From Actinoplanes philippinensis (lineage in GTDB: Bacteria > Actinomycetota > Actinomycetes > Mycobacteriales > Micromonosporaceae), in contig NZ_FONV01000005.1 in the NCBI RefSeq assembly GCF_900113015.1, positions 310,001 to 374,000 on the forward strand: a stretch of 64,000 bases of DNA. The letters run 5' to 3'. Made by a program: the position numbers and the translations under genes. Under the pieces are notes generated by a model. It was given only the letters and a program-made list of their open reading frames with translations, did not search any database and was not told the DNA's origin. Each line of letters starts with the position of its first letter. Position 1 is the stretch's first letter. Shown one piece after another: positions 58,123-64,000 of this stretch.

Positions 58123-59699
58123 TTCCGCAGCAGCCTTCCCGCGCGCTCGCGCAGCACGTCGACGGCGGTGCCGGCGGCGGCCTCGGCCTTGGCGGCCTTG
58201 GCCTCGGTCGGGCCGAGCGCCCAGTCGCCGGTGTGCGCGGCGACCGGTTTCTTGCGGACCACCGCCTGCACGGCGAGCGGCTGCACCGCCCAGCGGCCGG
58301 CATCCCACCGGAGCAGGCCCAGGCAGGCGGTCGAGGCGGCGACCAGGGCCGGAGTGATCGGGCCGGCCTCGGGCAGGCGGTCGGTGTCGACGGCGAGCGT
58401 GACACCGCCCAGCTCGAACGACTCCGCGCCGGGGGTGTAGCCCTCCAGCAGGACCGGCTCGGCGATGGCGGCCGGATGCCGGTCGAGCGGGGCGACGGCC
58501 GGGGCGGTCACGCCGCCGAGCCGGACCCGGGCGGCCGCGAACGGGTCGGCGGGCTCGCCCTGCACCGCCCGCGACTCGTCCCAGAGCAGGTCACCGGCCG
58601 GGGTGAGCGGCATGCCGGTGATCTCCACGGTCCGCTGACCGGCCACCGCCGCCCGGAACACCGGGAAGGCGGAGAGCATCCGCCACGCGGACGGGCCGCT
58701 GATCGTGTCGACCTTGGCGGCGGCCACGCTCACCCGGACCAGCCGCACCTCGCCGCCGGGCGTCTCCAGGAGGCCGTGCCCCTGTGCCCGGAAGACCGTC
58801 GGGTGCTCGTGCAGGTCGACGCCGAGGAACAGGAGGCGGCCGTCGGCCGGGGTGGCCGCGGCTGCGGGGAAGGCGTCCTGGGACAGCAGGACCGCCCGCG
58901 CCCAGAGGTCGGCCCAACGGCGCACCGGGATCCGGTCGAGCGTGGCAACGGGGGCGGCGCTGCGCAGCTCGGCGGCGAATCCGTCGAGCAGGACCGCCAG
59001 CCGGCGCCCGGACGGCTCGGCGAGCAGCGCCTGGACGGCGCGAGCGCCGCCACCGGCCAGCTCGTGGTCGACCCCGCGCCAGCCGGCGAGCGCCAGCTCC
59101 CGGAGCCACGACCGGCCACCGGCGAGCAACGGCCCCGAGCCACCACCGGCGAGCGACAGCCCCGAGCCACCACCAGCGGGCAGCGGCCCCGAGCCACCAC
59201 CAGCGGGCAGCGGCCCCGAGCCACCACCAGCGGGCGACAGCCCCGAGCCACCATCGCCGGGCGACAGCCCCGAGCCACCACCGGCGAGCGACACCGCCGA
59301 GCCACCACCGCCGGGCGACGGCGCCGGGACTCCACCGGCGGCGGGCTGTGCGGAGCCGTCCCCGGTGGAGGTGGGCCAGGGGAAGCGGGACCGGCCGAGC
59401 GCCGCGTCGAGCCCGCCGAGCAGCGCGTCGTGCGCGGCGCCGGTCAGGGCGGCGCGGGCCCCGGCCAGGACGGCCACGTGATCATCGGTCACGGTGCCGG
59501 CGACGATCTTGCCGATCGAGTCGGTGACCCGCTCGGCGAGCGGTGAGCCGGTGAAGGCGGCCGCGAACGACTCCAGGGCGGCGGCGCGCTCCTCGTCGAT
59601 CCGGGCGAGGCCGTGAACCAGCACGTCGTCGAGGCCGTCGATCAGGGTGAACGCCTCGCCGACACCGGGCGGTGCGGCGCGCAGCGCGTCGGCGAGCAT
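58119..59699 (-). CDS. Hypothetical protein with GGGSG repeat linker in the MoxR-VWA operon
   Basis: A 526-residue protein. Its ATG (59697-59699) overlaps the SWIM-gene stop and its stop overlaps the VWA start, so it is inside a coupled operon. Residues 1-110 are helical (MLADALRAAPPGVGEAFTLI). Residues about 130-195 are a 9-residue repeat (GGGSGPLPA, GGGSGLSLA, GGGSGPLLA). Residues 200-526 form a mixed alpha/beta domain (VLLDGFAAELRSAAPVATLDRIPVRRW, LLFLGVDLHEHPTVFRAQG, then VRKKPVAAHTGDWALGPTEA). I recognise no named domain. The position between SWIM and VWA genes suggests a structural partner of the complex, with the linker joining two modules. Confidence 0.75.
   Translation of the reverse strand: MLADALRAAPPGVGEAFTLIDGLDDVLVHGLARIDEERAAALESFAAAFTGSPLAERVTDSIGKIVAGTVTDDHVAVLAGARAALTGAAHDALLGGLDAALGRSRFPWPTSTGDGSAQPAAGGVPAPSPGGGGSAVSLAGGGSGLSPGDGGSGLSPAGGGSGPLPAGGGSGPLPAGGGSGLSLAGGGSGPLLAGGRSWLRELALAGWRGVDHELAGGGARAVQALLAEPSGRRLAVLLDGFAAELRSAAPVATLDRIPVRRWADLWARAVLLSQDAFPAAAATPADGRLLFLGVDLHEHPTVFRAQGHGLLETPGGEVRLVRVSVAAAKVDTISGPSAWRMLSAFPVFRAAVAGQRTVEITGMPLTPAGDLLWDESRAVQGEPADPFAAARVRLGGVTAPAVAPLDRHPAAIAEPVLLEGYTPGAESFELGGVTLAVDTDRLPEAGPITPALVAASTACLGLLRWDAGRWAVQPLAVQAVVRKKPVAAHTGDWALGPTEAKAAKAEAAAGTAVDVLRERAGRLLRK
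59128..59310 (-). repeat. 27-bp coding tandem repeat
   Basis: In-frame repeats with a 27-bp period (for example GAG at 59164, 59191 and 59218) encoding the 9-residue GGGSG units of the linker. About seven copies. Array length is probably variable between strains. Confidence 0.8.
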
Positions 59700-60199
59700 C
59701 AGCGCACCGCCCCGGCGGCCGGGAACCAGTGCAGCTCGGGCAGCGGCTCGGCGGTGGCCGGGACCTCCAGGTAGGCCAGGTGGCGCAGGAACCCGCTGAA
59801 CACCTCGGCGGCCCGGTTGGGGGCGGTGGTCGGGTGCAGCCCGGACCAGAGGTCGTCGTCGCCGTCGGCGAGGGCGACCTTGAGGTAGCGGGCGACGCGG
59901 TCCACACCGTACTGCGCGACGGCGGCGTCGGCCAGGGCGCGCAGATGGTTGCAGGCGTGGGCGCCGCCGGAGAGGCCACCGCACGGCCGGTTGTTGTTGG
60001 TGTTGCAGCTCAGGCCGTGGTCGCCCGCGGTGATCGAGGAGACGTAGACCCGCTCCACGTCGGAACCGCTGGACACCACCCCCTGCAGCCGGCCGTCGGC
60101 CAGCTCCACGAACGGCACCTTCGCCAGCTTGCGCGGCCGCACCGGCGCGATGACCGGCGCGGCGCTGCGTCGCTCGTAGGCGACACCTCCGCTTGTCAC
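59699..60199 (-). CDS. SWIM-like zinc-finger protein, first gene of the MoxR-VWA operon
   Basis: A 166-residue protein starting at a GTG at 60199, eight bases after GTGAGGAGGT. A beta-rich N-terminus (RLQGVVSSGSDVERVYVSS) is followed by a metal-site candidate C65-x7-C73-x9-C83-x-H85 (CNTNNNRPCGG...ACNHLRALADAA). The C-x-H end and the following helix fit SWIM fingers, although the first Cys spacing is longer than the usual C-x-C. SWIM domains bind DNA or proteins. It heads the operon, and a 10-base sequence complementary to its ribosome site lies upstream (60269-60278), suggesting translational control. It corresponds by position to the SWIM gene of yehLMPQ-type operons. Confidence 0.7.
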   Translation of the reverse strand: MTSGGVAYERRSAAPVIAPVRPRKLAKVPFVELADGRLQGVVSSGSDVERVYVSSITAGDHGLSCNTNNNRPCGGLSGGAHACNHLRALADAAVAQYGVDRVARYLKVALADGDDDLWSGLHPTTAPNRAAEVFSGFLRHLAYLEVPATAEPLPELHWFPAAGAVR

Positions 60200-60205
60200 A
60201 ACCAG

Positions 60206-60278
60206 ACCTCCTCACGAACAGGTGCCGAAGTTCTATCCCACCGGTACGACAAAACCGCGTCGACCGAGGTGAGGAGGT
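60206..60278 (-). promoter_or_regulatory. Inverted repeat able to mask the operon ribosome site
   Basis: ACCTCCTCAC (60206-60215) and GTGAGGAGGT (60269-60278) are perfect 10-bp inverted copies 53 bases apart. On the minus-strand transcript the upstream copy is the exact complement of the Shine-Dalgarno of the SWIM gene. It could form a long-range hairpin hiding the ribosome site, or be a protein-binding site. On the other strand TATAGT (60329-60334) may be the -10 of the divergent XRE gene. Confidence 0.4.
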
Positions 60279-60370
60279 GTTTTCCGGCAGCATCGCAAGA
60301 ACATGACAGGCCGCTGGCAAGCGATTACTATAGTCATGACACGTCGCCGGGACGAGTGAGGAAGTGGTTC

Positions 60371-61624
60371 GTGGTCGCTCAGGTGCCTCAGCCCGAGTTC
60401 GGTCGCCGCCTGCGGAAGCTGCGCGCCGATCTGGGGCTGTCCCAGCGCGACCTGGCCTCCGGAGCGGTCAACCAGTCGTACATCTCGCTGCTCGAGTCGG
60501 GCGCCCGGGTGCCCACCCTCGACGTGGTCGCCCATCTGGCCAAGGTCCTCAACGTGCCGTTGCGTGACCTGGCCGGCGACATCGACATCCCGACCGGGCC
60601 GGAGGACACCTCCGCGGGCCGGGCCGAGCTGGTTCGCGAGCTGCTGGCCACCAGCGCCATCGACCAGGGCGACCTGGAGCAGGCCGAGGAGCGGCTCGCC
60701 GAGATCTTCGCCGCCGCCCGGGCGTCCGGCAATCCGCACGCCACGCTGACCCACGGCCTGGCTCTGGACCGGGTGCTGGAGATGCGCGGCGACCGCAACG
60801 GGCGGTATGAGTTGCTCGCCGGCCTGCTGCCGGTGGCCGAGGTCGCCGGGGTGCCCGAGGCGCGGGTGCGGATCCGGGTGTCGCTGGCCGCCGCGGCCCG
60901 TGACGTCGGCCGGCTGGACGAGGCGTTCACCCACGTGGAGCAGGCCGGACAGGAGATCGACGGCACCGCGTTCCGGCACGGCAGCGAGCACATCCGGCTC
61001 CTGGCCGTGCACATCTCGGTTCTCGCCGACGCCGGCGGTGGCGCGGAGATCGTCCGCCTGGTCAACGGCATGCTCGCCATGGCCGAGGCGCTGGGCAGCC
61101 CGTCGATCAGCGGCCGGGCGCAGTGGGCGGCGAGCCTGGCGCTCGCCGCGGCCGGCGAGACGGACCGGTCGCTGGAGCTGCTCGGCGGCGCCCGGCGGAT
61201 GCTGGCCAATCCGCGGACGTCGCTGCGTGACTGGGCCCGGTTCAGCCGGGCCGCCGTCTCGACGCTGCTCGATGTCCAGGCCGCTCCGGAGATGGTCGAG
61301 GAGCACATGGCGGCGGCACGGGCGGCCACCGCGGCCGAGGCGGGCGCCGACGCCAACCGGCTGGCCGCGCTGGAGGTGCGCTACGCGATCGCGACCGGTG
61401 ATCCGGAGCTGGCCGTGGCGATGGCCGCGTCGGTCGATCGCGGCCAACTGATGGGCCTGGAGGGGGTGCGGTTCCGGCACGCGCTGGGCAGCGCGCTGGC
61501 GCAGACCGGGCGCACCGCGGAGGCCGTGGCCACGCTGCGCGAGGCGGCACAGGCGGCCGAGGACATCTCCGCATTCCGCCGGGCCGCGCAATTGTGGCGC
61601 GAGCTGAACGAGCTGGCAAAATAG
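60371..61624 (+). CDS. XRE-family regulator with TPR-like C-terminus
   Basis: A 417-residue protein from the GTG at 60371, six bases after GAGGAAG. The N-terminal helix-turn-helix (FGRRLRKLRADLGLSQRDLASGAVNQSYISLLESGARVP) is of XRE/Cro type. Residues 90-417 are consecutive helical pairs resembling tetratricopeptide repeats (LEQAEERLAEIFAAARASGNP, DEAFTHVEQAGQEID, TAEAVATLREAAQAAEDIS). This layout is typical of actinobacterial regulators that bind a peptide or small signal through the TPR part. It lies between the MoxR-VWA operon (divergent) and the lanthipeptide precursor (same strand, 107 bp downstream) and could regulate either. Confidence 0.88.
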   Translation: MVAQVPQPEFGRRLRKLRADLGLSQRDLASGAVNQSYISLLESGARVPTLDVVAHLAKVLNVPLRDLAGDIDIPTGPEDTSAGRAELVRELLATSAIDQGDLEQAEERLAEIFAAARASGNPHATLTHGLALDRVLEMRGDRNGRYELLAGLLPVAEVAGVPEARVRIRVSLAAAARDVGRLDEAFTHVEQAGQEIDGTAFRHGSEHIRLLAVHISVLADAGGGAEIVRLVNGMLAMAEALGSPSISGRAQWAASLALAAAGETDRSLELLGGARRMLANPRTSLRDWARFSRAAVSTLLDVQAAPEMVEEHMAAARAATAAEAGADANRLAALEVRYAIATGDPELAVAMAASVDRGQLMGLEGVRFRHALGSALAQTGRTAEAVATLREAAQAAEDISAFRRAAQLWRELNELAK

Positions 61625-61686
61625 AGATCCAATTCAAAGTATTCGATGCAGTAGCGCATTCCGGAGCCATTCCTGGTTTCGTGGTT

Positions 61687-61718
61687 CTCAGAAGGCGGGA
61701 GCAACCCGCCGCCACTGA
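61687..61718 (+). promoter_or_regulatory. Hairpin in the lanthipeptide precursor leader
   Basis: GGCGGG (61694-61699) pairs with CCCGCC (61705-61710) and the outer CTCAG (61687-61691) with CTGAG (61714-61718), just before the GAGAGGA ribosome site. It may stabilise the abundant precursor mRNA or end the XRE transcript. Confidence 0.4.
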
Positions 61719-61731
61719 GAGGACACGGACG

Positions 61732-61923
61732 ATGACTGAGAACGAGAAGTTCGCCGCCGCCGGTGACATCGCCGCCGAGCTGAGCCAGCAGGAGATCGAC
61801 CTGGACGCGGCGCAGGAGGCCGGCGGCCTGTGGACGGTTCCCGGCACGAGCACCATCGGCTGGGTGTGCACGGTCTCCTGGGAGTGCTCGGTCCCGAAGC
61901 GCCTCTGCGGCACCGGCGACTGA
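61732..61923 (+). CDS. lanA: Class II lanthipeptide precursor (LanA)
   Basis: A 63-residue peptide from the ATG at 61732 behind GAGAGGA. The acidic leader (MTENEKFAAAGDIAAELSQQ, then EIDLDAAQEAGG) ends in a double-glycine at 31-32, the usual cut site for peptidase-containing LanT exporters. The predicted core is 31 residues, LWTVPGTSTI followed by GWVCTVSWECSVPKRLC and GTGD. It has three Cys and eight Ser/Thr, enough for three (methyl)lanthionine rings. The block C-T-V-S-W-E-C matches the C-T-x-T-x-E-C ring of mersacidin and actagardine, which binds lipid II, with Ser replacing the second Thr. The LanM gene follows 92 bp downstream. I do not recognise this core as a described lantibiotic. Generic symbol only. 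Confidence 0.88.
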   Translation: MTENEKFAAAGDIAAELSQQEIDLDAAQEAGGLWTVPGTSTIGWVCTVSWECSVPKRLCGTGD

Positions 61924-61961
61924 CGACAGAACGGCAACGGCGACCGAAATAGAGAATGCCA

Positions 61962-61989
61962 ACGGGGTCCGTGCTCTCACGGGCCCCGT
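61962..61989 (+). terminator. Attenuating hairpin between lanA and lanM
   Basis: A 12-bp stem with one G-U pair (ACGGGGTCCGTG / CACGGGCCCCGT) and a CTCT loop, 38 bases after the lanA stop and 26 before the lanM start. Such partial terminators keep precursor mRNA in excess over the enzyme mRNA. Confidence 0.65.
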
Positions 61990-62015
61990 GGCCGTTTCCG
62001 GATGCGAGTGGTGGA

Positions 62016-64000
62016 ATGCGACTGAAAGACGTCCGACCCCTTTTTCCCGAGTACACCGATCCCGCGGCTCTGCACGGATTCCTCAGCCGCATCTCCGAGC
62101 TTCCGGCCGACGCCGATCCCCCGGCGGACCGCACCGGCGAACTCGCCGCCCTGGCCGCCCTCGCCACCTGGCGTGACATCGACGGGCCGGCCCGGTTCGA
62201 CTCGTTCGCGCGGGCGTGGAGCGCACGGCACCGGGCCGCCGCCGAGCTGGTGTTCGCCGGCTCGCCGCTGACCGCCCACCGGGCCGGGGAGTTCGCCGAC
62301 GGGCTGATCGACTGGCTGGCCGGCCGCGTGCAGGACGCTTCCGTGCGTACCCTCGTGGTCGCTCTTGATCTTTTGCGCCGGGCCGGATCGCTGCCCGGCG
62401 AGACCGCCGAGGAACGTCTCTGGCACTTCTGTGACCTGGCCGGACGCGACGAGTTCCGGGTGACGCTCGGTGAGGTCTTCCCCGAGTTGCGGCGTCAGCT
62501 CGGGGTGCTGACCCGCAACACCCTCCGGCACGCGCGGCGGATGTTGGAGGCGACGACCGCCGCGGTGGCCGACGGCACGCTGCCGCCTTCGGCGACCGGC
62601 GGGGGCCTGATCCAACTGCACGACATCGGGTACGGCCTGGGCGACACCCACGCCGGCGGGCAGACGGTGTGCCGCCTGACCTTCGGCGGCGACCGGGTGC
62701 TCGTCTACAAACCGCGCCCGATGGCCGCCGAGCAGGCCTACAACACGTTCGTCGGGCGGATCGGGGCGGCGGCCGGCTTCGACCTGCCGGTCCTCGGCGT
62801 GTGGTGCGGCAACGGCGTCGGCTGGCAGGAACACGCCGACCGGGCGCCGGCGATCGAGGAGGCCGGCTACTTCCGGGCCGCCGGCCGCCTGCTCGGGGTC
62901 CTCTACCTGCTGCGTGCCGGCGACATGCACTACGAGAACGTGCTCAACCATCGTGGCCTGCCGGTGGTCGTCGACGCCGAGTCGCTGTTCAGCGTCAACC
63001 AGCGGGCCGGCGCGGGCGCGACGGGATCGGCCGGCGAGACGCTCGCGCACACCGTCTTCTCCACCGGCTTCCTGCCGACCCGGATCTCCGACCCGGCGGA
63101 CCCGACGGCGTCGATCGACATCGGATTCCTGGGGTACGTGCCGGGCCAGCGCGCTGTCACGCCGGTGCCGGCGCTGGAGGACTTCGGCACCGACCGGCCG
63201 CGGGTGACCATGGTGACCGGCTCGGTGGACACTCCGGCGGTCCGTCCGCTGACCGTGCCCCGGGCCGTGGAGCTGGCCGAGCTGTGCCGCGGTTTCGCCG
63301 AGTGCTGGGACTGGGCCGCCGGCGACCGGGACCGGGTCGAGTCGTGGCTGCGCGAGCTCTTCGCCGACCTGCCGATCCGGGCCGTGCTGGAGACCACCGG
63401 CAAGTACTACAAGCTGCTGCGGACCGCCGCGCACCCGGCGTTCCAGCAGGACACCGCCGCGAAGCGGATGCTGCTGCACCGGGTCGGCCTGGGCCGGGTG
63501 GAGCACTTCACGCCGGCCGTGGTCCGTGCCGAGATCGACGACCTGCTGCAGGGTGACATCCCGTTCTTCACGTTGCGCACCGGGTCGACCTGGGTGCACC
63601 ACCGGGACCGTCCGATCGCCGACGTGCTCAGCGGCGCCCCGCTGGAGCAGGCGATCGACGGGTTGCGGGCGATGTCGGCGGCGGAGCGCGAGCTGAACCT
63701 GCGGGTGATCCGGGCGGCCTATGTGGACCTGACCGGGCCGGAGTGCGACGCTCCGGCGTACCTCCCGGCGATGCGCCGCGCGTCCCGGGCCGCGGTACCC
63801 GGCCGGATCCGGCAGGTGGTCGGCGACATCGCCGGCGAGCTGCACGACCGGGCCTCGTTCGCCGGCGGCCGCCCCGGATGGGTCGGCGCGACGATCCGGG
63901 ACACCACGCAGGAGCATCCGTGGCGGGTCGACGAGCTCGGCGACGACCTGTACGCGGGCGTGCCCGGCCTGGCGCTGTTCCTGGCCTCGGCCGGCGTGCT
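62016..64000 (+). CDS. lanM: Class II lanthipeptide synthetase LanM, 3' truncated by window edge
   Basis: The frame from the ATG at 62016 (MRLKDVRPLFPEYTDP) is open to the window end, so about 661 residues of a protein usually around 1000 are visible. The dehydratase (DUF4135) domain is clear: GDTHAGGQTVCRLTF, RVLVYKPRPMAAEQAYNTF, AGDMHYENVLNHRG followed by VVVDAESLF, TGKYYKLLRTAAHP and GDIPFFTLRTGS. The visible part ends DDLYAGVPGLALFLASAG, the beginning of the LanC-like cyclase domain that closes thioether rings with a zinc site further right. It phosphorylates and dehydrates Ser/Thr of the LanA core and adds Cys thiols. Transport, immunity and tailoring genes would be outside the window. 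Confidence 0.93.
   Translation, partial: MRLKDVRPLFPEYTDPAALHGFLSRISELPADADPPADRTGELAALAALATWRDIDGPARFDSFARAWSARHRAAAELVFAGSPLTAHRAGEFADGLIDWLAGRVQDASVRTLVVALDLLRRAGSLPGETAEERLWHFCDLAGRDEFRVTLGEVFPELRRQLGVLTRNTLRHARRMLEATTAAVADGTLPPSATGGGLIQLHDIGYGLGDTHAGGQTVCRLTFGGDRVLVYKPRPMAAEQAYNTFVGRIGAAAGFDLPVLGVWCGNGVGWQEHADRAPAIEEAGYFRAAGRLLGVLYLLRAGDMHYENVLNHRGLPVVVDAESLFSVNQRAGAGATGSAGETLAHTVFSTGFLPTRISDPADPTASIDIGFLGYVPGQRAVTPVPALEDFGTDRPRVTMVTGSVDTPAVRPLTVPRAVELAELCRGFAECWDWAAGDRDRVESWLRELFADLPIRAVLETTGKYYKLLRTAAHPAFQQDTAAKRMLLHRVGLGRVEHFTPAVVRAEIDDLLQGDIPFFTLRTGSTWVHHRDRPIADVLSGAPLEQAIDGLRAMSAAERELNLRVIRAAYVDLTGPECDAPAYLPAMRRASRAAVPGRIRQVVGDIAGELHDRASFAGGRPGWVGATIRDTTQEHPWRVDELGDDLYAGVPGLALFLASAGV

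Noticed and set aside
62669..63917. Open frames on both strands within the lanM region
   Set aside because: They overlap the continuous LanM frame from 62016, which carries all dehydratase motifs and has no stop before the window end.

Overview
The window is high-GC actinobacterial DNA. The gene set (deazaflavin-dependent oxidoreductase family protein, LanM-type lanthipeptide synthetase, GTG starts, operons coupled by ATGA/GTGA overlaps, long spurious open frames opposite real genes) suggests Micromonosporaceae, most likely an Actinoplanes-like organism. That placement is inferred from composition and family recognition; no search was run. I see no rRNA, tRNA, CRISPR array, transposase or integrase.

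Layout. 1-2.3 kb: the 3' end of a von Willebrand A (VWA) gene that resembles a second VWA gene at 57 kb, a methyltransferase and a small Cys-rich protein. 2.6-14.1 kb: a secreted/surface locus with two paralogous single-pass membrane proteins, a subtilisin-like protease, a DUF4142 protein and three large paralogous secreted IPT/TIG (Ig-like) proteins, each with a structured leader and a near-identical terminator hairpin. 14.4-14.7 kb: a tandem DUF1540 Cys protein behind an iron-box-like site. 14.85-18.66 kb: a four-gene coupled operon (NrtR-like Nudix protein, J-domain/pseudokinase fusion, VWA protein, divergent PurA paralogue) that I do not recognise as a described system. 18.7-23.9 kb: AAA ATPase, deazaflavin-dependent oxidoreductase family protein, a second subtilisin and a sulfite-oxidase-like/flavin reductase pair.

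24-32.2 kb: a galactoside operon (GH42 beta-galactosidase, two ABC permeases, binding lipoprotein, GH36 alpha-galactosidase) diverging from its LacI regulator across two near-identical 20-bp operators; no ATPase is encoded with it. 32.4-37.2 kb: GDSL hydrolase, hybrid histidine kinase and PRPP synthetase. 37.2-45.7 kb: an FtsX-type ABC exporter (two ~1000-residue permeases, two ATPases) interrupted by two GC-rich tandem-repeat arrays. 45.8-49.5 kb: CorA-type transporter, PnuC, and an MFS pump with a TetR regulator. 49.7-52.7 kb: secreted GH13 amylase with two starch-binding modules.

52.8-60.2 kb: a five-gene minus-strand operon (SWIM-like protein, linker protein, VWA, MoxR ATPase, DUF5682-like protein) resembling E. 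coli yehQ/yehP/yehL/yehM. 60.4-64 kb: an XRE-TPR regulator, then a class II lanthipeptide locus with a precursor whose core contains GWVCTVSWEC and a LanM cut by the right edge. The strongest leads are the lanthipeptide, the Nudix/J-pseudokinase/VWA/PurA-like operon, the IPT/TIG locus with its leader RNA, and the duplicated VWA systems.
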